In this document: positions 9,726 to 17,566 of the stretch, piece by piece
How positions within the stretch are numbered: the stretch's first letter is position 1
How the letters are laid out: each line of letters begins with the position of its first letter
NCBI GenBank assembly: GCA_016098155.1
Contig: JAAAJB010000681.1
Location: 1-17,566, forward strand
Length of the DNA: 17,566 bases
Reading direction: 5' to 3'
Source: Actinomortierella ambigua
Lineage: Eukaryota > Mortierellomycota > Mortierellomycetes > Mortierellales > Mortierellaceae
Notes under the pieces: generated by a model
The model's database searches: none
What the model saw: the letters and a program-made list of their open reading frames with translations, nothing else
Told to the model about the DNA's origin: nothing
Translations under genes and position numbers: made by a program

Positions 9726-9919
9726 CCCGGTCCAATGCGTAAAGACATTAACTTTACATCTTGCACAGCTGCAACAGCGTCTAAAAAACAAAAAGGTGGC
9801 TGGCACCTTCTGGCTACAATCAAGAAAACAACAAACGTCGTTCCGCCTTATCTTTTACTCCTTGTCCCCACTTCAGCATCTTCGCATCACTCTACCCCAC
9901 CTCTCGACTCCAACACAGG
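9726..9919 (+). promoter_or_regulatory. 5' region of the intact acyltransferase
   Basis: This 194-bp gap ends in a pyrimidine-rich stretch and CACAGG just before ATGATG. It contains GTTCCGCCTTA at 9840-9850, which also occurs at 9341-9351. No TATA box is clear. The CACAG before the start could also be a splice acceptor of a 5' UTR intron. Confidence 0.4.
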
Positions 9920-11347
9920 ATGATGAAAGAATTCAAACTCGGTATCCTTGGTCAGCAACCTCTGCAGAGCATCTATACACCCATCACCCTTGCTTACGCT
10001 GTAGACGATGAAACAAACCATTCCAACATTATCGACACTCTCAAAACGGGACTGCTGAAGCTCACTGAAAGCTTCCCATGGGTTGCTGGACAAGTCGTCA
10101 ACGAAGGTGCCACACTAGAAAACTCGGGCATCTACAAGATTGTTCCATTCGAGGAGCACCCACCACTTGTTGTCAAAGATCTCCGTGACGACCCCAACAT
10201 CTCCACCTTCGCTTCGCTAAAAGAGACCAAGTTCCCTTGCTCAGCACCCGTGCTCGATGAAAATGTCTTGTCAGCACGCCACGGCATGGCATGCTTCTTT
10301 GACCACGCAAGTCCCCGACCAGCACTCTTCGTCCAGGCCACATTTATCAAGGGCGGTCTCCTTCTCACCTTCACGGCCCACCACCTGGTATTTGACATGA
10401 TCGGCCAGGGCCACATCATGTCGCTCTTGTCCAAGGCTTGCCATGGCCTGACATTCAACCGAAAGGAGCTGGCCAGCGGCAACCTCTCTCGTGAAAACCT
10501 CATCCCGTTCCTCGACCGAAGCGTGAATCCCATGGACGATCCATCTTACGATTTCCAGCTGGCCAAGCCCAAACCTGCGGTCGAAGCCACCACCACTACC
10601 ACGGCAACATTAGAAGACTCGCAGAGTGAGCTTGAATCCACACCAGCCGCCATGCCCGAGCTCCCCAAGGCCACGTGGGCCTATTTTTCGTTCGATGCTA
10701 CCTCGCTGGCCACGCTCAAGGCTGACACTCACACCTCCCGCCTCGACTCTGTCCCGTACATCTCGACGGACGACGCCGTCACTGCCCTGATCTATCAGTC
10801 GGCCATCCGGGCTCGTTTGCCTCGTATCGACCCGACCAGCCAGATCTCACTCACTCGGACCGTGGATATGCGCCGGGCCATGAACGTGCCAGAGACCCAC
10901 CCTGGTCTGATGATGAACATGGTATATCGTTCGATGCAAGCCCAGCAATTGGTCGACCAGGACCTGGGTGCTCTTGCGTCCTTGTTGCGTGAAGACCTGC
11001 TGGACGAACCTCGCCTGGTGCAACGGACAAGGGGTTTGGCTACCTTGCTGCGAGACTTGCCCAACAAGTGGGGGCTTTCCTTCACGGCCGGCATCAATCT
11101 CGATATCAACATGTTGAGCAGCTCTTGGGCCAAGGTCCAGTGCCATCACTTGGAATTTAACTTGGGCCTCGGTCGGCCGGTCGCGGTTCGCCGTCCTGTC
11201 TGGACACCCTCTGTGGAGAATGTGTCGTATCTGATGCCAAAGTCTCCCGAGGGCGAGATCATCGTTGGCATTTGCCTGCGCGACGCCGATATGGAGAGAC
11301 TCAAGGTCGATCCAGTGTTTAACAAATATGGACAATACATTGGATGA
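9920..11347 (+). CDS. BAHD/trichothecene-acetyltransferase-like acyltransferase, single exon, 475 aa
   Basis: The enzyme is predicted to transfer an acyl group from acyl-CoA to an unknown acceptor, in the cytosol by family. The catalytic HxxxD motif is intact at residues 155-159 (in TAHHLVFDMIG), with the extra upstream His common in the family. The C-terminal structural motif DFGWG is replaced by FNLGLG at about residues 413-418, as in the paralogue at 2-469. Length is normal for the family. A Thr/Glu-rich linker at about 216-240 separates the two lobes. Two ATGs are adjacent (9920 and 9923), both with A at -3; the first is used here. There is no signal peptide or membrane segment. It is intronless, unlike its neighbours, and AATAAA follows the stop at 11410. 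Nothing nearby suggests a biosynthetic cluster, so the substrate cannot be named; trichothecene chemistry should not be assumed. Confidence 0.9.
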   Translation: MMKEFKLGILGQQPLQSIYTPITLAYAVDDETNHSNIIDTLKTGLLKLTESFPWVAGQVVNEGATLENSGIYKIVPFEEHPPLVVKDLRDDPNISTFASLKETKFPCSAPVLDENVLSARHGMACFFDHASPRPALFVQATFIKGGLLLTFTAHHLVFDMIGQGHIMSLLSKACHGLTFNRKELASGNLSRENLIPFLDRSVNPMDDPSYDFQLAKPKPAVEATTTTTATLEDSQSELESTPAAMPELPKATWAYFSFDATSLATLKADTHTSRLDSVPYISTDDAVTALIYQSAIRARLPRIDPTSQISLTRTVDMRRAMNVPETHPGLMMNMVYRSMQAQQLVDQDLGALASLLREDLLDEPRLVQRTRGLATLLRDLPNKWGLSFTAGINLDINMLSSSWAKVQCHHLEFNLGLGRPVAVRRPVWTPSVENVSYLMPKSPEGEIIVGICLRDADMERLKVDPVFNKYGQYIG

Positions 11348-11409
11348 GCGAGGACAGAGGGGCGGGCAGTCCCAAGGTTACTTTCCGCATATCGTCAGTA
11401 CCAATATGC

Positions 11410-11415
11410 AATAAA
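11410..11415 (+). terminator. AATAAA poly(A) signal of the acyltransferase gene
   Basis: An exact AATAAA lies 62 nt after the stop, and a second AATAAA is at 11458-11463. The gene is convergent with the kinase gene, leaving only 254 bp between stop codons. Confidence 0.6.
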
Positions 11416-11553
11416 ACAAAAAAAAAAGTGCAGTGCAACTAAAATACCACCAGAACAAATAAACATGCCATTAGCGAATGTGTTCAACGCATGCATATGA
11501 TCAGACTGTAAGCTATGATAAAGATGTTTTGGTTGTGTTGTACTAAAAAAGGG

Positions 11554-11559
11554 TTTATT
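11554..11559 (-). terminator. AATAAA poly(A) signal of the kinase-Sel1 gene
   Basis: TTTATT on the plus strand reads AATAAA on the minus strand, 43 nt after the kinase-Sel1 stop. Confidence 0.6.
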
Positions 11560-11601
11560 TGACTAAGGTCATTCACATTCCTGCTTTCCATTCATACATC
11601 C

Positions 11602-14600
11602 TCAGTTCTCGCTGAAATCCATCTCCCTCAGGGCGCTCTTTGCCTCTTCATCCCCCTGCATCGCGGCCTTGCGGTACCAGGACGCGGCCATCTCATTGCT
11701 CTGATTGATACCTCGACCCCGGAGATACATCTTGGCCAAATTTCTCTGTCCGACCGCCTCGCCTAGTTCGGCGGCCTTGCGGAACCATAAGACTGCCTGT
11801 TCATCGCTCTGCTCGACGCCGTGACCCAACAGATACATGGATCCGACAGCTCCTTGGGCATCTTCGTTGCCTTGGTCAGCAGCCTTACGGTACAACATGT
11901 AAGCCTTGACGCTACTTTCCTTGACCCCTTGACCGAAATAGTACATCGACCCAAGGTTGTACTGTGCCGCGGCAAGATTTTGATCCACAGCCTTTTGATA
12001 CCACTTCACAGCCTCACTGTAGTCCATCTCGATACCACGACCCTTGGTGTACATCAGGCCGAGGCTGTTCTGGCCCTTGGCGTTCCCTTGCTCCGCCGAC
12101 TTGCGGTACCAGAGGACAGCCTTGGTGTCGCTCTGCTCGACGCCGAGGCCGTTTTCGTAGAGTGTACCGAGGTTCTCCTGGGCATCTGCATCGCCTCGAT
12201 CAGCAGATTTGCGGAACCACATAGCGGCCTGGAAGAGACTGCGCTCGATCCCGCGGCCCTTGTAGTACATATACCCAAGATTGTACTGGGCACTGGAGTG
12301 ACCCTGATCGGCCGCCTTCCGGTACCACTCCACTGCCGTCGTATAGCTCATCTCGACCCCACGGCCCTTGAAGTACATCATGCCCAGACAGTTTTGCGCG
12401 TCCGCGTTGCCTTGTTCGGCTGCCTTGCGGTACCACTCGGCCGCTTTCGCCTCGCTCGCCTCGATGCCACGCCCAGTCTGGTACAGCATCCCCAGCCGGT
12501 ACTGGGCCTCCACATGGCCTTGGTCGGCGGCGCGGCGGAGCCACGTAGCAGCGAGGATCGTGGTGCCGATGAGGCCATGACTGCCGCTCAAGTACACGCC
12601 AGCCAGGTTGAATTGGGCATTCGCGCTGCCTTGTTCAGCGGCGAGTCGGAACCACTTGATCGCCAAGGCTTGGCTCTTCTCGAGCCCACCACTGCCCTTG
12701 GAGTACATCAGACCGAGGTTGTTCTGGCCCTTGGCATTTCCTTGTTCGGCCGACCGCCGGAACCATTCACCCGCAATGGCATCGTTCTGTTCGACGCCGA
12801 TCCCTGACATATAGAGCTGACCCAGGGCGTCTTGCGCGTCTCCGCTGCCTCGCTCCGCGGCCTTGCGGATCCACATCACGGCCGTCGACGGGTTGCGATC
12901 GACCCCTCGGCCGGCGAGGTACATGGCACCGAGGTTGTTCTGCGCGCTCATGTGGTTCTGCACTGCCGCCCTCCGATACCATTTCACGGCGTCAACATCG
13001 CACTGGGTCACGCCACGCCCCTTGCTGTACATCAGACCCAGACAGTTTTGGCCACCGGCATGGCCTTGGTCGGCCGCCTTGCTGAACCACTCGGCGGCCA
13101 AGGTATCGCTCTGCTCAATACCCTTACCGGCCAGGTACATGGACCCCAAGAGCTTCTGTGCCTCGGCATTCCCCTGCGCGGCCGCCTTTTGACACCACTT
13201 GGCAGCTTGGATCTCATTCTGTGCAACGCCATGCCCGACCGTGTACATCCCCACGAGCTCAAACTGAGCCGCCACATAGCCCTGGTCTGCCGACTTTTGG
13301 AGCCATGTGAATGCCAAGGCATGATCTTTCTCGACGCCGATTCCGTCCTGGTACATCATGCCCAGGTTGAATTGCCCGCCCGCGTGGTTCTGTTCGGCGG
13401 CCCTTTGGTACCAGGCGACCGCCTTAAAGTTGTTCTTCTTGACGCCACGCCCGGCTTGGTACATGACGCCGACCTTGCGTTGAGCATCCGGATCGCCTTG
13501 GTCCGCCGATTTTTTGTACCACATAAAGGCATCTTCGTCGTCTTTGCCGACGCCATGTCCATGCTCGTACATCCAGCCGAGATTGTACTGGGCATGCATG
13601 TTCCCTTGGTAGGCCGACTTGCGGTACCAGACCAGCGCCGTGTAGTCACTGGCGATGGTCCCGCGACCGTGCCGGATCATCATACCCAGCATGTTTTGCG
13701 CCTCGGCGTGGCCCTGTCCAGCAGCCTGCAACAGCCAGACCACGGCCTCCTCGTCGTCCTGGCGAGCGCCCAGGCCCTTTTGATGCATCCAGCCAAGCTT
13801 GAACTGGGCCGTGACATGCCCTTCCTCGCCTGCGCGCAGATACCACGTATAGGCCGTCTCGGGGCTCTTGTCGACGCCGAGCCCATGTTCATACATGCGG
13901 CCCAGATGGAACATCGCCGAGGCATTGCCCTGATCAGCGGCCTGATGGAACCACAGATGGGCCGACTCCATGTTCTGCTCGACCCCACGCCCTTGTTCAA
14001 ACATCGTGCCCAGGTTCAGATACGCGACGGCATACCCTTGATCGACGGCCTTGACAAACCAGCTCACGGCCTCGACATCGTCCGAGCTAGTCACGCCTCG
14101 TCCGGCCCGGTACATCCACCCCAGGTTGTTCTGTGCCGGCGCATACCCTTGCTCGGCCGCCTCGCGGTACCAACGGACGGCCTCCCGATCGTCCTGGACC
14201 ACACCTTCGCCGTGTTGGTACATGGTCCCCAGCTGGTTCTTGGCCTGTGCATCGTCCTGGTCCGCCGCTTGGCGGTACCATATCGCGGCCTCGCTAGCGT
14301 TTGCTACTGTGCCTCGCCCTGCAGAGTAGAATGACGCGACGCGACGCTGCGCTCGTAGGTGGCCCTGTCGCGCGGCTCGAAGGTACCATGCCAGGGCCTC
14401 AGTGTCGTTCTGTCCTACCACTTTTCCTGCTGCTGCTGCTCCTCCACCTTCTTCTTCTTCGCCAGCCGCCGCACCCCAGCCACCACCACCAGGTCGATGA
14501 TGACGAGTCGTCGTTGCTGACCCCGTGTCGTACAGCTCTGCTAGCTTGTACTGGGCCTCGACATCGTCCGACTCGGCGCGGCTCATCAGCATCGCCATGT

Positions 14601-16148
14601 CCAGATCGTCCAGCCCGAGCGCCCGATCGCCGTATCGGGTGTCACCGGCTTTGCTGATGTCGTCGTCGTCGTTGTGGTAGTAGTAGCGAGGGTGGTGGTG
14701 GTGGAGGAGGTAGTCGCTACCACCACTCTCATCGTCCACTCCGCCACCGCTGTCGCTGGAGCCGTCGTAGGGGAGCGTTGCGATCGAGGACGAGGAGAGG
14801 CTCAGGCCTCCGAGATCGTCCGTCATGCTCAGAATCGCCTGTGGGTGCCGAAGTGTCTTTTCTTCGGGGCCGTCGTCGGCGTCAAAGGCTCGTCCTCGGA
14901 TGGGAATGTCGTCGTTGGAGCTTCCGAAAGGATCGTCTGCGGGAAAGGCTCGATTGGAGGGGGTGTGGGTGGAGGGAGCGCCACTGGTAGGAACATCGTT
15001 GGAAGGAGCACGACTGGCTGAAGCATCGTTGGAAGGAGCAGGTCCAGCAGGGGCACGTCCAGTAGGGGCATCGTTGGAAGGAGCGGCACTAGGAGGAGCA
15101 TCGCTGATACGGGCGCCATCGCGAGAAGAAGCATTGGAAGGAGTACCATCGCTCGGAACATCGTTGGCAGGCACATCCGTGACAGGTGCTTCGTTGGCGG
15201 GAGCCTCTGTGGGAGCTCTGTGACACACTGGAGGGGCATCATCAAGAGGATTACCATCTTCGATCATCTCATGGGCCAGAGGGCGCTCCCTTGGGTCTTG
15301 GTGCCAGCATTTGTCGACCCACGCGCGGTACTTTGGTGGTGTATCGTCCGGCAGTGTCTCTCGCTTGCCCTCAAGGATGAGTCTGAAAATCGCAAAGTCG
15401 TTGGGTTGATGCCGAAAGGGCACGGTGCAGCCGGCTGCCATCTCCCACATGACCATGCCGAGGGAGTACATGTCTGATTTTGCGGAGTACATGGGTTCGG
15501 TACCGAACAGCTCTGGAGCCAACCAACGTGCTGTGCCCTTGAGGCTGCTCGTCTTGGCGATTGACGTAACCTTGATGGTGGCAAAGCCAAAATCACAGAG
15601 TTTCACTTCCCTGTGCTTGGTCAGGAGGACGTTGGCGCTCTTGAGATCACGATGAATGACATTCATCGAGTGGATGAAGTCGAGCCCACGGACAATGCCC
15701 TGCGTTATCTTGTGCTTGGATGGCCAGTCGAGCTGCTGACGGTCAATGACTTCTTTGAGGGATCCTCCCTCGGCAAGGTCCATGATCAGGGCAAGCATCC
15801 CGTCGTGATAAGTTGTACCATAGAACTGGATAATGTGCCGGTCGCGGAGTTGCTCGAGTATTTCAATCTCGCGCTTGATTTGTGGGTTGCGCGTGGCCTC
15901 CTGCTGGTCGACGGCAAACTTTTTGACGGCTACGTCGCGGCGTCTCCATTTAGCGTGGTAGACGACTCCAAACTCGCCTCTACCGATACTTTTGCCTAGT
16001 ATCAGCGTTTGATCGTTCTAAATGAGGGCGAGGGGGAAGGGAGGTTGAGAGGTTAGCCATTAGCGGGGATGCAATGCCTTCCACAATGTTCACAATATAG
16101 TCAACGAATCTTTTGAACCGGTGGAGTTCCCACAGGGTGGCCTACCAT
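11602..16148 (-). CDS. Protein kinase (TKL-like) fused to 26 Sel1-like repeats, about 1472 aa
   Basis: A predicted signalling kinase with a long solenoid scaffold. The main exon runs 16017-11602. Upstream is an in-frame TAG that is also the acceptor ATTTAG. The best start is the ATG at 16148-16146, followed directly by donor GTAGGC (intron 16145-16018), so exon 1 would code for Met only. In that model the kinase covers about residues 6-265: G-loop G13-R-G15-E-F-G18, ATP Lys K33 in AVKK, helix-C Glu E51, H123-R124-D125 in HRDLKSANVLL, D143-F-G145 and APE 168-170. All catalytic residues are intact, and HRDLKSAN suits a TKL Ser/Thr or dual-specificity kinase. A Pro/Ala/Ser/Asn/Asp-rich linker follows, then an acidic His-rich stretch, then 26 Sel1 repeats of 36-37 aa from about residue 487 to 1457. 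Sel1 repeats form TPR-like solenoids that bind partner proteins. Substrates are unknown. Only the first codon is uncertain. Confidence 0.9.
11650..14562 (-). repeat. Array of 26 Sel1-like repeats (about 108-bp period)
   Basis: Repeats follow A-x-A-Q-x-x-L-G-x-M-Y-x-x-G-x-G-V...A-x-x-W-Y-R-K-A-A-x-Q-G-x. Repeats 2-26 lie at 14358-11650, and 22 of these 25 are exactly 36 aa; repeats 4, 17 and 18 have 37. Repeat 1 (14562-14359) carries a Gly/Ala/Glu-rich insert of about 30 aa in its loop. A partial 27th (EEAKSALREM) ends the protein. Repeats have diverged in sequence but not in length, which suggests old, functionally constrained tandem duplication. Confidence 0.92.
14950..15210 (-). repeat. Decayed minisatellite coding the APSND linker
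   Basis: On the plus strand ATCGTTGGAAGGAGC recurs at about 14995, 15024 and 15070, with decayed copies near 15131, 15159 and 15189. In the protein these give repeated APSND, APAND and VPSDG units between kinase and Sel1 array. Confidence 0.75.
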
Positions 16149-16942
16149 TTTCTGAAAGGTTGTGAGTGCAAATAGAGTTTAAGTGGTGGGTGCTTGGAGA
16201 ATGCGAGTTTGAAATGGGAGCAATGTGTGCGATGAATGAGTGAAATGGAGCAAGCGTGTGAACGGAGTGAGAGGAAGATAAGGGAAAAGTGCCCTTAAAC
16301 AAACAAAAAAAAATAGGGCCGTCTTAACATGCCATGGGCTGTCTTCCACACCCCTCCCACGGCGAAGGAGGTCCACATATTTCTCTTATACCAGATGCCA
16401 GAGTGTGTGGCAGTGGCTGGAATTCCAAGTTTTCGTTCCTCCCTCGCCGTGCTCCCCCTTTTGGCATTGGCTAGCCAATAGACAAAGTCCCATTGGGATC
16501 TCTCTGCGGCTCGCAGCAAGAGCTGGGTATTTAAGCCTATTGTCTTCCTGTCTATGGTAGGATGAGGAGACAGAGTGCGAGTGCTTGACATTGTCACCAC
16601 GGACGACTGTACAGGCCCCCTCTCACTCAGGGGTAGTTCAGCAGTCAACTTTGCGCCCAATTCATCTCTCAGGGAGAAAACTGGGTAGATCGATATCATG
16701 CGTCTTGTTGGTATCGTTCAGAACGGGAAAAAATCTTGTGCGGAATGGCTGCGACCAAACAGGGCTTAGCACAGCAGGCGGGAGGAAAAAAACACAAGAG
16801 TCGACAGATCCTCCTGGCCTGCCTGGTGTTTGGAAAGTTGACTTCCCCTTGTCTACTGCGCCTCACTCAGCCTAGGCATCCCAAAAAAACAGTGGTTGCA
16901 CACAACAGACAAAGAAAACCGGATTTTTTTTTATGGCGGTGC
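16149..16942. promoter_or_regulatory. Upstream region of the kinase-Sel1 gene
   Basis: These 794 bp between the kinase start and the Sel1 fragment hold no supported gene. On the minus strand the part next to the ATG (16150-16290) is C/T/A-rich like a 5' UTR. CCAAT boxes sit about 320-350 bp upstream. A minus-strand frame of 134 codons (16295-16699) covers these promoter elements and shows no domain, so it is not called. Confidence 0.5.
16466..16479. promoter_or_regulatory. Palindromic double CCAAT box
   Basis: ATTGGCTAGCCAAT is a perfect 14-bp palindrome made of two inverted CCAAT boxes (HAP/NF-Y core). A third ATTGG follows at 16492-16496. All lie in the kinase upstream region. Binding is inferred. 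Confidence 0.5.
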
Positions 16943-17122
16943 TTAATGCTTCGACATTGAAGACATGGCTGCTGCCGAGTTGTACTCCGCTTCTTGGTTG
17001 CCATTTCTTGCCGCCAAAAGGTACCGTTCGCGTGCCTCGCCGTAGTCCTGTTTGACACCACGACCTTTGCTGTACATGTAACCGAGGCTATTTTGTGAAT
17101 CAGCGCTGCCTTGCTCTGCTGA
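16943..17122 (-). pseudogene. Sel1-repeat fragment (relic or last exon of another Sel1 protein)
   Basis: A 59-residue open frame ends at TAA (16945-16943). It reads SAEQGSADSQNSLGYMYSKG, then RGVKQDYGEARERYLLAARNG and a short Ser/Ala/Met tail. It contains one near-complete Sel1 repeat most like repeats 22-23 of the neighbouring gene, and the DNA at 17042-17122 matches that at about 12020-12100. No ATG precedes it: an in-frame TAG abuts its start and homology stops exactly there. That TAG is part of TTTTATAG, so the piece could be a last exon after a splice acceptor. However, no other Sel1 sequence occurs in the remaining 444 bp, longer than any intron in this window. A truncated relic is therefore somewhat more likely. 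Confidence 0.7.
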
Positions 17123-17566
17123 CTATAAAAGTCCGTAGTCTACTAGCCTTCTCGCTCGTACTCTATACGGCTCTACTTCCTTCGCGTTCATCCCTCCTCT
17201 ATCAACTCTAGCTGAGGACCTCAAAAATCTGCTATCAAACATGGAATTGAGGATCGTACCGTCTCTATGTTTTGCTCTGTAGTCTCTCAGTATGGAGCCA
17301 TGTTCACTCACGTGAAGCATAGCGGGAGGAGGGACACGGAAGGCAGAAGAGTGTAGTTCTATAGGTGTACCACCCATAGTTAGATCGTGACTTCGTTCAA
17401 GGGCGACCAATTTTTCGCCTTGCTAGGAACGCCAAATAAGGATGGGTCAATATACCCCACCTTTCGTAGAAGGGGTTGTACCAGAACAATGGATACAGAA
17501 AAGCAACATGGCTAAAATGCTTTGAGCTCCATTGCTGTGGTCAGCATAGTTGGTATGCTGCAAGGA
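17123..17566. other. Right-end region without a supported gene
   Basis: A minus-strand frame (17410-17123) of 95 codons is in the same frame as the Sel1 fragment and separated from it by one TAG, but it shows no Sel1 pattern and no recognisable domain. It could be part of an intron, a diverged exon or noncoding DNA. Confidence 0.4.

Noticed and set aside
12832..14334. Plus-strand open frame of 500 codons antisense to the Sel1 array (and another of 328 codons at 11821-12807)
   Set aside because: They mirror the 108-bp periodicity of the Sel1 repeats: codon use such as GCC, TAC and CAG on the coding strand leaves the antisense frame stop-free. No domain is recognisable, and the sense strand has clear family support.
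16295..16699. Minus-strand frame of 134 codons in the kinase upstream region
   Set aside because: No domain, overlaps CCAAT elements, and lies just upstream on the same strand as the kinase; could be chance or an upstream transcript.
17540..17562. Short inverted repeat CAGCATA/TATGCTG near the right end
   Set aside because: A 7-bp stem with a 5-nt loop is expected by chance and has no supporting context such as a terminator or RNA gene.
1..17566. Search for transposons, CRISPR arrays, secondary-metabolite or other clusters
   Set aside because: No transposase, reverse transcriptase, terminal repeats or spaced direct repeats were seen. One acyltransferase pair among housekeeping genes is not a biosynthetic cluster.

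Overview
This is nuclear DNA from a filamentous fungus. It has intron-rich protein genes (introns mostly about 50-220 nt, GT...AG, several with clear branch sites such as TACTAAC), short intergenic gaps, AATAAA signals just after stop codons, and family content (GAA1, a BAR-PH-ArfGAP-ankyrin protein, and a kinase fused to a long Sel1-repeat array). The kinase/Sel1 combination points to Mucoromycota, most likely Mortierellomycotina or a relative. That placement is inferred from protein style only.

Layout, left to right: (a) 2-469 +, the 3' end of a BAHD/trichothecene-acetyltransferase-like acyltransferase, opening in a (CAA)16 poly-Gln tract; (b) 672-3891 -, an 11-exon GAA1 gene (GPI transamidase subunit), reconstructed exon by exon to 692 aa; (c) 3892-4250, a shared divergent promoter with an overlapping CRE/E-box; (d) 4251-8178 +, an 11-exon ACAP-type Arf GTPase-activating protein, 839 aa; (e) 8179-9919, a sparse region holding two weakly supported small two-exon genes that diverge from a promoter with a 19-nt A run; (f) 9920-11347 +, an intact 475-aa acyltransferase that is a paralogue of (a); (g) 11602-16148 -, a protein kinase joined to 26 Sel1-like repeats, about 1472 aa; (h) 16149-16942, its promoter region with a palindromic double CCAAT box; (i) 16943-17122 -, an orphan Sel1-repeat fragment resembling repeats 22-23 of (g); (j) 17123-17566, no supported gene.

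No operon or gene cluster is evident. GAA1 (ER, GPI anchoring) and the ArfGAP (Golgi/endosome membrane traffic) share a promoter region and both belong broadly to the secretory pathway. The two acyltransferases are a dispersed duplicate pair in the same orientation, with GAA1, the ArfGAP and region (e) between them. The Sel1 fragment looks like debris from duplication of the kinase/Sel1 gene family. The items most worth a second look are a possible 7-nt poison exon inside ArfGAP intron 5, the (CAA)16 tract in one acyltransferase copy only, the 26-repeat kinase-Sel1 fusion with a probable single-codon first exon, and the orphan Sel1 fragment.
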